Source: CBDDFN01 sp965227065 (GTDB lineage: Bacteria; Pseudomonadota; Alphaproteobacteria; SPJN01). Taken from it: a stretch of DNA of 64,000 nt. Under the pieces are notes generated by a model, which was not told the origin of the DNA, did no database searches, and saw only the letters and a program-made list of their open reading frames with translations. The stretch spans positions 496,001 through 560,000 of the forward strand of contig CBDDFN010000020.1 in NCBI GenBank assembly GCA_965227065.1. Direction: 5' to 3'. The translations under genes were made by a program, and so were the position numbers. Position 1 is the stretch's first letter. The number at the start of each line of letters is the position of its first letter. Shown here piece by piece: positions 7,135 to 15,379 of the stretch.

Positions 7135-9918
7135 GTGACGCACCAAAAAACGGACAAGTTTGTGAGCGACCCTCAAGAGCCCGGCGCGCCGGCCCCCAGC
7201 GCCCCCGATACTGAAATCAAACCGGTTACCATCGAACATGAGATGCGCACCGCCTATCTCGATTACGCGATGAGCGTGATTGTTTCCCGCGCGCTGCCCG
7301 ATGTGCGCGATGGGTTGAAGCCGGTGCACCGGCGCATCCTGTTCTCGATGAGCGAGGATGGCTACACCCACGATAAGGCCTATCGCAAATCCGCCCGTGT
7401 TGTCGGTTCGGTCATCGGTAAATATCACCCCCATGGCGATCAGGCGATTTATGACGCGTTGGTGCGGCTGGCCCAGGATTTCTCGCTGCGGGTTCCGCTT
7501 CTGGACGGGCAGGGCAATTTCGGTTCGATGGACGGCGATCCACCGGCCGCCATGCGGTATACCGAAGTGCGGATGGAAAAGGTCGCCACCGCAATCCTTG
7601 AGGATCTCGACAAGGACACGGTCGATTTCCAGCCCAACTATGATGAAAGCGAAAGCGAGCCCAAGGTTCTGCCCGCGCGCTTCCCCAATATTCTCGTCAA
7701 TGGCGCGGGCGGAATTGCCGTCGGCATGGCCACCAATATTCCGCCGCACAATCTGGGCGAGGTGATTGATGGCTGTACCGCGCTGATCGACAATCCCGAA
7801 TTGACCGAAGAAGAGCTGCTGGAGATTGTGCCGGGGCCTGACTTTCCCACCGGCGCGCTTATTCTGGGCCGTGCAGGATGCCGGTCCGCCGCGCTCACAG
7901 GACGCGGCTCTATCGTCATGCGGGCCAAGACCGAGATTGAGATCGATGCCAAGGGCAAGGCCGCGATCATCGTTCATGAAATCCCCTATCAGGTGAACAA
8001 GGCCTCGATGATTGAGCGTATGGCCGAGCTGGTGCGCGACAAACGCGTTGAGGGCATTTCCGATCTTCGCGATGAAAGTGACCGGCACGGCGTGCGCGTG
8101 GTCATCGAGCTGAAGCGCGGCGCGGTGCCCGATGTGGTGTTGAACCAGCTTTATCGCTTTACCCAACTGCAAACCTCGTTCGGGGCCAACATGCTGGCGC
8201 TCAATGGCGGGCGGCCTGAACTGATGAATTTGCGCGCCATGCTGCGCGCCTTCATTGTCTTCCGGGAAGAGGTGATCACCCGGCGGACGAAATATCTGCT
8301 TAACAAGGCGCGGGACCGCGCCCATGTCTTGGTCGGCCTTGTGACGGCTGTGGCCAATATTGATGAGGTCATCCGGCTTATCCGCGCAGCCCCCAATCCA
8401 GGCGTGGCGCGGGAGCAGTTGATGGACCGCGACTGGCCCGCCGAAGATATCTTGCCGCTGATCAAGCTGGTCGATGATCCCCGCCATGTGGTGCGTGAAA
8501 CAGATGGCGGCGTCACCTACCGCATGTCCGAAGAGCAGGCGCGCGCCATTCTTGATTTGCGCCTTAATCGTCTGACCGCACTGGGCCGCGACGAGATCGG
8601 TGATGAGTTGAAAAAGCTCGGCCTCGAGATCGAGGATTATCTCGACATTCTTTCAAGCCGCGTCCGCCTTTATTCCATTCTGCGGGCTGAACTGGTGGCG
8701 GTCCGCGAAGAATTTGCCACCCCGCGCCGCTCGGAAATCACCGACAGCGATGCGGATATGGAAGATGAAGACCTGATCCAGCGCGAAGATATGGTCGTTA
8801 CTGTTTCAAGCGGCGGCTATATCAAGCGCGTGCCGCTGTCGACCTACCGGGCGCAAAAGCGCGGTGGCAAGGGCCGCTCGGGCATGGCGACCAAGGATGA
8901 GGATTTTGTTGCCCGCATCTTTGTGGCCAACACCCACACGCCGATCCTGTTCTTCTCCAGCCGGGGCATGGTTTACAAGCTCAAGGTCTGGCGTCTGCCC
9001 CAGGCCAATCCGCAAAGCCGGGGCCGGCCGATGATCAATCTGCTGCCGCTCGAACAGGGTGAAACCATTCAGACCATCATGCCGCTGCCTGAAGATGAGA
9101 GCCAGTGGGACGATCTGTTTGTGATGTTTGCCACCGCCAGCGGCAATGTCCGGCGCAACCGCCTGTCTGATTTCACCAATGTCATGGCCAATGGCAAAAT
9201 CGCCATGAAGCTGGATGAGGGTGATCAGATCGTGGCGGTGAAGATTGCGCGTGAGGATGACGATGTGCTGCTTGCCACCGCGCTCGGCAAATGTATCCGC
9301 TTCAAGGTTGATGATGTCCGCGTGTTTGCAGGCCGCACCTCAACAGGCGTGCGCGGCGTCAAGCTGGCTGATCAGGACCGGGTGATTTCAAGCTCCATTT
9401 TGCATGGCGTCAGCATCGACACGGATGAGCGCGACGCTTATCTGCGTCATGCGGGGGCGGCCCGCCGCGCCCAGGATGGGGAAGCCGGCGAAGCCGCCGA
9501 CGAGGCGGGTACCGCATTGTCGGTTGAACGCTATGCCGAGCTTGGCGCCGCGGAGGAATTTGTGCTCACCATCACCGCTGATGGCTATGGCAAGCGCAGT
9601 TCGTCTTACGAATATCGTCAGACGGGCCGGGGCGGACAAGGCATTGTCGCGATCGACATTTCCCGCCGTGACACCGAAGTGGTCGGTGCCTTCCCGGTGC
9701 GCGATGGTGACGAGATCATGCTGGTTACCAATGGCGGCAAGCTGATCCGCATGGGGGTCGGCGATGTCCGTATAGCGGGCCGCAACACCCAGGGCGTCAT
9801 CTTGTTCCGCACCGACAAGGATGAGCGTGTCGTTTCCGCCGAGCATCTCGATGATCAAGGTGAGAGCGATGATGACGGCGAGGCCGAAGCGGAAGCTGGG
9901 GACGATACCGAGGCCTAG
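7135..9918 (+). CDS. gyrA: DNA gyrase subunit A
   Basis: GyrA is the breakage-reunion subunit of gyrase, which supercoils DNA with GyrB. The protein is 927 residues from the GTG at 7135, or 918 from an in-frame GTG at 7162, which also suits the family start. Catalytic Tyr142 is in AAMRYTEVRM. The quinolone region reads HPHGDQAIYDALVRLAQDF, so the position equal to E. coli Ser83 is Gln103, while Asp82 and Asp87 equivalents are kept. The GyrA-box QKRGGKG near residue 575 opens the C-terminal beta-pinwheel and separates it from ParC. The pinwheel holds an Ala/Glu-rich insert (about 763-805), and the tail is very acidic (EAEAEAGDD). coaD follows 69 bases later. Confidence 0.97.
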   Translation: MTHQKTDKFVSDPQEPGAPAPSAPDTEIKPVTIEHEMRTAYLDYAMSVIVSRALPDVRDGLKPVHRRILFSMSEDGYTHDKAYRKSARVVGSVIGKYHPHGDQAIYDALVRLAQDFSLRVPLLDGQGNFGSMDGDPPAAMRYTEVRMEKVATAILEDLDKDTVDFQPNYDESESEPKVLPARFPNILVNGAGGIAVGMATNIPPHNLGEVIDGCTALIDNPELTEEELLEIVPGPDFPTGALILGRAGCRSAALTGRGSIVMRAKTEIEIDAKGKAAIIVHEIPYQVNKASMIERMAELVRDKRVEGISDLRDESDRHGVRVVIELKRGAVPDVVLNQLYRFTQLQTSFGANMLALNGGRPELMNLRAMLRAFIVFREEVITRRTKYLLNKARDRAHVLVGLVTAVANIDEVIRLIRAAPNPGVAREQLMDRDWPAEDILPLIKLVDDPRHVVRETDGGVTYRMSEEQARAILDLRLNRLTALGRDEIGDELKKLGLEIEDYLDILSSRVRLYSILRAELVAVREEFATPRRSEITDSDADMEDEDLIQREDMVVTVSSGGYIKRVPLSTYRAQKRGGKGRSGMATKDEDFVARIFVANTHTPILFFSSRGMVYKLKVWRLPQANPQSRGRPMINLLPLEQGETIQTIMPLPEDESQWDDLFVMFATASGNVRRNRLSDFTNVMANGKIAMKLDEGDQIVAVKIAREDDDVLLATALGKCIRFKVDDVRVFAGRTSTGVRGVKLADQDRVISSSILHGVSIDTDERDAYLRHAGAARRAQDGEAGEAADEAGTALSVERYAELGAAEEFVLTITADGYGKRSSSYEYRQTGRGGQGIVAIDISRRDTEVVGAFPVRDGDEIMLVTNGGKLIRMGVGDVRIAGRNTQGVILFRTDKDERVVSAEHLDDQGESDDDGEAEAEAGDDTEA

Positions 9919-9987
9919 GGTGGAAACTCCGGCGCAAAGCCGGTAGAAGCTGTCACCAGCCAGTCACCAGAGCTTAAGGGGAACGTC

Positions 9988-10506
9988 ATGGAACGGGTCG
10001 GGCTTTATCCGGGGACCTTCGATCCCATCACCAACGGTCATATTGATATTATCCTGCGCGCCAGCAAGATCGTTGATCGGCTGGTGGTCGGCGTGGCGAT
10101 CAATGAAGGCAAGGGCCCTTTGTTCAATCTTGAAGAGCGGGTCGAGATGGTGCTGGAAGAAACCCAGGCGCTGTCGGGGACCGGGCTGTACGGCAAGATC
10201 GAAGCGCAGCCCTTTACCGGCCTGTTGATGCATTTTGCCGAAAGCCTGGGGGCGCAGGTGATTGTGCGCGGCCTGCGCGCCGTGTCGGATTTTGAGTATG
10301 AGTTTCAGATGGTGGGCATGAACCAGAAGCTTAATCCCGATATTGAAACCGTGTTTTTCATGGCTGAGCCGTCAAAACAGGCGATTGCCTCCAAGCTTGT
10401 CAAAGAAATTGCAATTTTGGGGGGGGATATCACTCCGTTTTTGACGCCGAGTGTGGCCGAACGCGTCCACGCCAAGCTCGCTGAACGCAACAAGGACAAA
10501 GACTGA
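9988..10506 (+). CDS. coaD: Phosphopantetheine adenylyltransferase
   Basis: CoaD transfers AMP from ATP to 4'-phosphopantetheine, the penultimate step of CoA synthesis. The protein is 172 residues, close to the usual 160-170. The nucleotidyltransferase motif GTFDPITNGHIDII is at residues 9-22. The family segments VIVRGLRAVSDFEYEFQM and SSKLVKEIA-type helix (here ASKLVKEIAILGGDITPFL) are present. The start codon follows TTAAGGGGAACGTC, a good ribosome-binding site. The stop overlaps the next start by one base (TGATG), so translation of the cyclophilin is probably coupled. Position after gyrA is common in alphaproteobacteria. Confidence 0.96.
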   Translation: MERVGLYPGTFDPITNGHIDIILRASKIVDRLVVGVAINEGKGPLFNLEERVEMVLEETQALSGTGLYGKIEAQPFTGLLMHFAESLGAQVIVRGLRAVSDFEYEFQMVGMNQKLNPDIETVFFMAEPSKQAIASKLVKEIAILGGDITPFLTPSVAERVHAKLAERNKDKD

Positions 10507-11096
10507 TGAGAATGACATTTGCTGCTGCCCTGATGGGGCTAATGATGGTGGTGCTGGCCCCTCAGCCCGCGCAGGCGCAAGGCCCGCTTGATCTGGAAAA
10601 CACGCTTTACCTGCAAATTCCCTATGGCCGGGTCACAATTGCCATGCGCCCTGATCTTGCGCCCAATCATGTGGAGCGCATCAAGACGCTGGTCCGCCGG
10701 AAATTTTATGATGGTGTGCCGTTCCACCGCGTCATTCGCGGTTTCATGGCCCAGACGGGTGATCCCACCGGCACCGGCATGGGCGGATCGGGCCGGAACA
10801 TTGATGCGGAATTCACCGACACGTTGCATGTGCGCGGCACGGTCTCGATGGCACGCAGTGGCGATCCCGATAGTGCTGATTCCCAGTTTTTCATTTGCTT
10901 TGAACGCGCCCCGCATCTGAACGGCCAATATACCGTGTGGGGCAAGGTGGTTGATGGCATGAACCTAGTCGACAAGATCAAAAAGGGCCATCGCCGTGAT
11001 GGTCAGGTGGAAGAGCCGGACCGGGTGATTGCCATCCGCGTGGCGGCTGATGTTGAAAACGGCACCGAAGAATTACCGACAGACTATTATCAGTAG
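10506..11096 (+). CDS. Exported cyclophilin-type peptidyl-prolyl isomerase
   Basis: This 196-residue cyclophilin catalyses cis-trans isomerisation of Xaa-Pro bonds. A signal peptide is clear: a hydrophobic stretch at residues 4-20 ends with AQAQ, with likely cleavage after AQA near residue 24, so it acts in the periplasm. The cyclophilin core has FYDGVPFHRVIRGFMAQTGD with the catalytic Arg, then the DSQFFICF strand and HLNGQYTVWGKV. The start overlaps the coaD stop by one base. It sits in tandem with a second cyclophilin at 11106 that lacks a signal peptide, giving one periplasmic and one cytoplasmic copy. Confidence 0.92.
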   Translation: MRMTFAAALMGLMMVVLAPQPAQAQGPLDLENTLYLQIPYGRVTIAMRPDLAPNHVERIKTLVRRKFYDGVPFHRVIRGFMAQTGDPTGTGMGGSGRNIDAEFTDTLHVRGTVSMARSGDPDSADSQFFICFERAPHLNGQYTVWGKVVDGMNLVDKIKKGHRRDGQVEEPDRVIAIRVAADVENGTEELPTDYYQ

Positions 11097-11105
11097 GAGA
11101 AGATC

Positions 11106-11561
11106 ATGGCTGATACCCTTAAAATGGAACTGAAAGACGGCACGGTCACGATCAAGCTGCGCCCCGATCTCGCACCGGGTCATGTGGCCCGTATCACTGA
11201 ACTTGTCGAAGACGGCTTTTATGACGGGCTGGTCTTTCACCGAGTGATTGAGGGTTTCATGGCGCAAGCGGGTTGCCCGCGCGGCGATGGCACGGGCGGC
11301 ACCGATGTGCGTCTCAAGGCCGAGTTTTCGGCTGAACCGCACAAGCGCGGGACCTGCTCCATGGCGCGTGCGGCCGATCCTGATTCAGCGTCCAGCCAGT
11401 TTTTCATATGCTTCGATGATGCCCCGCATCTGAACGGCCAATACACCGTCTGGGGTGAAGTGACCGAAGGCATGGACCTTGTCGACAAGATCAAGCGCGG
11501 CGGTGGCGGCAACGGCATGGTGTCCGATCCCGACGCGATCCTCTCGATCAAAACCGCGTAA
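11106..11561 (+). CDS. Cytoplasmic cyclophilin-type peptidyl-prolyl isomerase
   Basis: This 151-residue cyclophilin has no signal peptide (MADTLKMELKDGTVTIKL). The active-site strand is FYDGLVFHRVIEGFMAQAGC. The substrate-binding strands SSQFFICF and HLNGQYTVWGEVTEGMDLVDKIK are present. It is clearly related to the exported copy just upstream but well diverged, so the pair is an old duplication and not an assembly repeat. It starts 9 bases after that gene's stop with AGGAGA as ribosome-binding site. queA begins 11 bases downstream, so the genes from coaD to tgt look like one operon. Confidence 0.93.
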   Translation: MADTLKMELKDGTVTIKLRPDLAPGHVARITELVEDGFYDGLVFHRVIEGFMAQAGCPRGDGTGGTDVRLKAEFSAEPHKRGTCSMARAADPDSASSQFFICFDDAPHLNGQYTVWGEVTEGMDLVDKIKRGGGGNGMVSDPDAILSIKTA

Positions 11562-11572
11562 GTCTGCCGCTC

Positions 11573-12634
11573 GTGCGCGTTGATCTGTTTGACTTTGATC
11601 TGCCGCGCGAGCGCATTGCGCTTCGGCCCGTCAGTCCGCGCGACAGCGCGCGGATGCTTCATGTCCAAGCGGGCGGCGGATTGGGTGATCAGATTGTACG
11701 TGATCTTCCGCAATTGCTGCGGGCTGGTGATCTTCTGGTCGTCAATGACAGCAAGGTGATACCCGCACGGCTTGCAGGACGCCGGCGTCCCCGGCCGGGC
11801 AGTGCGGGGGAGGGCGCAGCGGTAGAAGCGACCCTCATCAAGCGGCTCAGCGATCAGGACTGGCTGAGCTTCATGAAAAATTCAAAACGCGTGCGGGAAG
11901 GTGACGAGGTCCGTTTTGCGCCCACCCTGTCAGCGCGCGTCTTGTCGGTGGGCGCGGGCGGAGAAGTCGCCCTGAGCTTCAACCGTTCCGGCACCGATCT
12001 TGATCTGGCGGTCAGCCAGTCCGGCACCATGCCGCTGCCGCCTTATATTGCCAGTCAGCGCGGCGTTGATGATCAGGACAATCACGATTATCAAACCCGC
12101 TTTGCCACCTATGATGGCTCCGTCGCGGCCCCCACGGCGGGGCTTCATTTTACCGATGCATTGCTGGAAACCCTGTCAGACAAAGGCATTGGGCTCGGCC
12201 GAGTGACGCTGCATGTCGGGCCTGGCACCTTCTTGCCGGTCAAGGTGGACGACACGTCCGAACATCAGATGCATGCTGAATGGGGTGAGGTGAGTGCACA
12301 GCTGGCCGACCGGATTGCCGAGACCAAGGCGCAAGGCGGCCGGGTCATCGCGGTTGGGACCACCAGCTTGCGGCTGTTGGAAAGTGCGGCGCGGGCCACC
12401 GGCAAGGTCGCGCCATGGATCGGTGAAACCGATATTTTCATCACACCGGGATTTGAATTCCGGGCCGCCGATCTGCTGATGACCAATTTTCACCTGCCCC
12501 GTTCAACCCTGTTTATGCTGGTATCGGCCTTCGCCGGGCTTGATGTGATGCAGGCGGCTTATTCCCATGCCATTCAGTCGGGCTACCGTTTTTATTCGTA
12601 TGGCGATGCCAGCCTGTTGGAGCGTGCCGCATGA
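11573..12634 (+). CDS. queA: S-adenosylmethionine:tRNA ribosyltransferase-isomerase
   Basis: QueA transfers and isomerises the ribosyl group of SAM onto preQ1 in tRNA, making epoxyqueuosine. The 353-residue protein starts MRVDLFDFDLPRERIALRP, the standard N-terminus, from a GTG codon at 11573. Other family hallmarks are LVVNDSKVIPARLAG, VAAPTAGLHFT, VTLHVGPGTFLPVKVDD and NFHLPRSTLFMLVSAFAG. It overlaps tgt by four bases (ATGA), consistent with coupled translation of two consecutive queuosine-pathway enzymes. No clear Shine-Dalgarno precedes the GTG, so coupling to the upstream cyclophilin is likely. Confidence 0.96.
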   Translation: MRVDLFDFDLPRERIALRPVSPRDSARMLHVQAGGGLGDQIVRDLPQLLRAGDLLVVNDSKVIPARLAGRRRPRPGSAGEGAAVEATLIKRLSDQDWLSFMKNSKRVREGDEVRFAPTLSARVLSVGAGGEVALSFNRSGTDLDLAVSQSGTMPLPPYIASQRGVDDQDNHDYQTRFATYDGSVAAPTAGLHFTDALLETLSDKGIGLGRVTLHVGPGTFLPVKVDDTSEHQMHAEWGEVSAQLADRIAETKAQGGRVIAVGTTSLRLLESAARATGKVAPWIGETDIFITPGFEFRAADLLMTNFHLPRSTLFMLVSAFAGLDVMQAAYSHAIQSGYRFYSYGDASLLERAA

Positions 12635-13761
12635 CCGCATTGCGCTTTAAAGTCAAAACAACCGACGGGGCGGCGCGCACCGGCAAGGTCATCACGACCC
12701 GCGGGGCGATCCGCACACCTGCCTTCATGCCGGTGGGGACGCAAGCCACGGTCAAGGCGATGTTGCCCGAACAGGTACGTGATACCGGAGCTGATATTGT
12801 GCTGGCCAACACCTATCACCTGATGTTGCGGCCTGGTGATGAGCGGGTGGCGCGTCTGGGGGGCTTGCACAATTTCATGAACTGGCCGCGGCCGATCCTG
12901 ACCGATTCAGGCGGGTTCCAGGTCATGTCGCTCGCCAATTTGCGCAAGATCAGTGAAGAAGGTGTGCGGTTCCAGTCCCATATTGATGGCTCAAAGCATC
13001 ATCTGACGCCCGAACGCTCCATGCAGATCCAGCACAATCTGGGTTCCGACATTGTGATGGCCTTTGATGAATGCACGCCCTATCCGGCGACCCATGCGGA
13101 GGCCAAGGCCTCGATGGAATTGTCCATGCGCTGGGCCAAACGGTCCAAGGACGCGTTCGGCACTCCGGACCGGCAGGCTTTGTTCGGCATTGTCCAGGGT
13201 GGAACCTTTGAGGATTTGCGGCGTCAGTCCGTTGATGCACTCACCGCAATTGGTTTTGATGGCTATGCGATTGGCGGTTTGGCGGTGGGTGAGGGCCAGG
13301 CGTTGATGTTCGATGTGCTCGACTACACCACGCCGCTGCTGCCGCAGGACCGCCCGCGCTATCTGATGGGGGTCGGGACGCCGTCGGACCTGGTGGGCGC
13401 TGTGGCGCGCGGGGTCGACATGTTTGATTGCGTTCTGCCCACACGCAATGCCCGCCGGGGACATGCCTTTACCCGGCGCGGGGCGGTCAACCTCAAAAAT
13501 GCGCGGCATGCAGAAGACCCCCGGCCGCTTGACCCGGAATGTCTGTGCGTGGCGTGTCGAAGCTATTCACGCGCCTATCTGCATCATTTGATCAAGGCTG
13601 GCGAGCTGCTTGCGCATAGTTTGGTGACAGCCCACAATTTGCACTATTTTCAGGAGCTGATGGGCGGCATGCGCACAGCCATTGCACAAGGCGCCTTTCA
13701 GGACTTCAGAACGCGCTTTGCGGCCCAGCAAGCGCAAGGCGATTTGCCCGAATTGCATTAA
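12631..13761 (+). CDS. tgt: tRNA-guanine transglycosylase
   Basis: Tgt exchanges guanine-34 for preQ1 in tRNAs with GUN anticodons. The protein is 376 residues, normal for bacterial enzymes. The substrate-site Asp lies in TDSGGFQVMSL near residue 91. The nucleophile Asp lies in MFDCVLPTRNARRGHAFT near residue 265. The zinc site is C-L-C-V-A-C near 304-309 plus a His near 335. The tRNA-binding stretch HLTPERSMQIQHNLGSDI is also clear. Its start overlaps the queA stop. The queuosine pair closes the plus-strand housekeeping run that began at ssb. Confidence 0.97.
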   Translation: MTALRFKVKTTDGAARTGKVITTRGAIRTPAFMPVGTQATVKAMLPEQVRDTGADIVLANTYHLMLRPGDERVARLGGLHNFMNWPRPILTDSGGFQVMSLANLRKISEEGVRFQSHIDGSKHHLTPERSMQIQHNLGSDIVMAFDECTPYPATHAEAKASMELSMRWAKRSKDAFGTPDRQALFGIVQGGTFEDLRRQSVDALTAIGFDGYAIGGLAVGEGQALMFDVLDYTTPLLPQDRPRYLMGVGTPSDLVGAVARGVDMFDCVLPTRNARRGHAFTRRGAVNLKNARHAEDPRPLDPECLCVACRSYSRAYLHHLIKAGELLAHSLVTAHNLHYFQELMGGMRTAIAQGAFQDFRTRFAAQQAQGDLPELH

Positions 13762-13847
13762 CCATGGGTTGTGCGGGGTGATTTTCCTCTCTTTTGGGCT
13801 GAGAAGTGGCGTAAATGCGACACAAATGCCCCTGAAAAACAGTCATT

Positions 13848-13876
13848 TTGACATCAATTGTTGTGGAATTGAAAAT
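13848..13876 (+). promoter_or_regulatory. Strong promoter candidate of the acidic orphan gene
   Basis: A perfect TTGACA (13848-13853) is followed after exactly 17 bases by GAAAAT (13871-13876), which matches four of six bases of TATAAT. The local sequence is AT-rich against its GC-rich neighbours. The predicted start near 13883 would give a leader of about 58 bases that includes the hairpin at 13896-13920. Confidence 0.55.
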
Positions 13877-13895
13877 TGGCTCCAGTACACTTGTG

Positions 13896-13920
13896 AACGT
13901 CGCAAACGGAGTGCGACGTT
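13896..13920 (+). promoter_or_regulatory. Perfect 9-bp inverted repeat in the leader of the acidic orphan gene
   Basis: AACGTCGCA (13896-13904) and TGCGACGTT (13912-13920) are perfect inverted repeats around a seven-base loop. The hairpin ends 20 bases before the ATG at 13941. It has no T-run, so it is not a terminator. It could stabilise the transcript, control translation or be a protein-binding site. Confidence 0.6.
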
Positions 13921-13940
13921 AATCATATTGGGGTGTTCTC

Positions 13941-14567
13941 ATGGGCTTTTTGCGCAATGTTTCCAAGACTGTCGTGAAGACGGTCGAACAAATCACCGAT
14001 CCGATCCTGGATCAGGCGCCGGATAAACCGCTGCTGGTGCTCGACGCTTATCTCGATCCGATCTTTATGGGTCTTGCCGAAGTGCTGCGTGACGTCCGTC
14101 ACATTGTTGACGACGTTCTGCGCGCGCTGAAAGAGCCGAGCTTTAGCGGTGATCTCACCGAAACGCTCACCGGCATCTATTATGATGGTCTGGGCGGTCT
14201 GAGCGATGATCTCGACATGGATATCGACAAGCTGGTCGAAGATGTCGTTGATCTGGTCGACGCGATTGCGCCGAACCTCGAGCCGGTCGGTACCATTCAG
14301 TACAATCTTTTGTTCCCGCTGACCGACCAGGTCGAAGCTTATGAGCTTGGCTCACGCGTTGTGGACATTCTCGAAGGTGCCGGCCTTGATGGCCAGCCGT
14401 TCGATGGTCCCGAAGCGGGCGACGGCGTTCTGTTCCTGGCCAATGGCGTCTTGAACCTTCTCGAAGGCGATGGCGAACTGACCGGCCCCGAAGTGGCGCT
14501 GGCGCTTGGCCTGACCTTTGTTGGTCTGGGCAACACGCTGACCGAGGCGGTCGAAGCCCTCGGCTAA
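13941..14567 (+). CDS. Uncharacterised acidic 208-residue protein
   Basis: I do not recognise this protein. It is 208 residues, strongly acidic, and has no Cys and no Trp. There is no signal peptide and no clear membrane helix, although the last 25 residues (ALALGLTFVGLGNTLTEAVEALG) are hydrophobic. Residues 1-20 are basic and amphipathic (LRNVSKTVVKTVEQI). The body shows recurring aliphatic segments ending in Asp pairs, such as RHIVDDVLRAL, DKLVEDVVDLVDAI and SRVVDILEGAG, which suggests helical repeats. It is monocistronic: it has its own TTGACA promoter, a leader hairpin and a strong terminator. That arrangement suggests a well-expressed, independently controlled protein. Coding is supported by sustained frame bias. 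Function is unknown. Confidence 0.75.
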   Translation: MGFLRNVSKTVVKTVEQITDPILDQAPDKPLLVLDAYLDPIFMGLAEVLRDVRHIVDDVLRALKEPSFSGDLTETLTGIYYDGLGGLSDDLDMDIDKLVEDVVDLVDAIAPNLEPVGTIQYNLLFPLTDQVEAYELGSRVVDILEGAGLDGQPFDGPEAGDGVLFLANGVLNLLEGDGELTGPEVALALGLTFVGLGNTLTEAVEALG

Positions 14568-14598
14568 TCGCGCTTTTCGCGCAGCGAAGACGTAATAA

Positions 14599-14652
14599 AG
14601 CCCGGCACTGGGTTCGCTCGAGGGGAGCGGATCCGGTGCTAGGGCTTTTTTG
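14599..14652 (+). terminator. Strong rho-independent terminator
   Basis: AGCCC-GGCACTGG (from 14599) pairs with CCGGTGCTAGGGCT (ending about 14646). The stem is long, with one bulged A and two G-T pairs, and is followed by a run of six T. A smaller hairpin, CGCTC-GAGGG-GAGCG, sits in the loop. It terminates the acidic orphan gene and insulates the TetR gene. Confidence 0.8.
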
Positions 14653-14702
14653 TTTTTGGGTGATATGCTCGTCCGGCGTCGAAACGGGGAGACCGCCAAG
14701 CG

Positions 14703-15356
14703 ATGACACGCCGTAAACCGGGGCGTCCAGCCAGCAGTGATGATACCGTCCTAGCGGATCATGTGGTGCTGGATTGTGTGTTGAGCACATTTGGCGATCA
14801 CGGCTTTGAAGCCACCTCGGTGCGCGAAATCGGGCGCCGTCTCGGCATCAGTCACAATCTCATTCCTCAGCGCTATGGCACGAAGCAAAAGCTGTGGTAC
14901 GCGGCGGTGGATTTCGGCTTTGAGCAGCTCGCCGCAGCGCTTGATGCTTCATCGAAGGCGCTTGATCCCGATGATTTGGTGCAATTGCGCGGACTGATTG
15001 TGCGCTTTATTGAAATCAACGCCCAAAACCCAGCCTTGATGCGGATTATCACGCAGGAAGCCACGGCACCGGGTCCGCGCCTTGACTATCTGTTTGAAAC
15101 CTATATCGACCCGGTCCGAAAAATGGGGGAAGCGTGGCTGGACAAGCTCGTTGCAGAAGGCCGTATCACGCACAGTTCGGTGACGCTGATGTATTTTTTT
15201 ATGACCCATGGGGCCGGGGGCTTTGTTGCCTTGCCCGCCTTGACCGAACGGTTTGGGGAAATCATTCCCGATGGCGACCCCGATGCGGTCCATGACTGGG
15301 CCGAACGCGCGGTTTCCATCTTGTTTGAGGGCCTGATCCCGCGCGAAGCGCAGTAA
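14703..15356 (+). CDS. TetR/AcrR-family transcriptional regulator
   Basis: This 217-residue repressor-type regulator has an N-terminal TetR helix-turn-helix. The segment FGDHGFEATSVREIGRRLG continues into ISHNLIPQRYGTKQKLW, covering about residues 28-66, where the usual YYHF is replaced by IPQRYG. The C-terminal ligand-binding domain (about 75-217) is not recognisable further. The basic start TRRKPGRPASS is typical of the family. It lies 81 bases upstream of a MpaB/DUF2236 gene on the same strand. The gap holds two clean inverted repeats, so it probably controls that gene. The ligand is unknown. Confidence 0.88.
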   Translation: MTRRKPGRPASSDDTVLADHVVLDCVLSTFGDHGFEATSVREIGRRLGISHNLIPQRYGTKQKLWYAAVDFGFEQLAAALDASSKALDPDDLVQLRGLIVRFIEINAQNPALMRIITQEATAPGPRLDYLFETYIDPVRKMGEAWLDKLVAEGRITHSSVTLMYFFMTHGAGGFVALPALTERFGEIIPDGDPDAVHDWAERAVSILFEGLIPREAQ

Positions 15357-15379
15357 ACGCCGGACGGCAATCCCATAAA

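Noticed and set aside
6817..8487. 556-codon minus-strand frame opposite gyrA
   Set aside because: It is antisense to the conserved gyrase core, His/Arg-rich in composition and has no recognisable domain.
9929..9943. CCGGC-GCAAA-GCCGG hairpin after gyrA
   Set aside because: Five-base stem with no T-run; not a convincing terminator, and coaD probably depends on read-through.
10506..11561. Tandem cyclophilin genes as an assembly duplication
   Set aside because: The two proteins are well diverged and differ in the signal peptide, so they are true paralogues.
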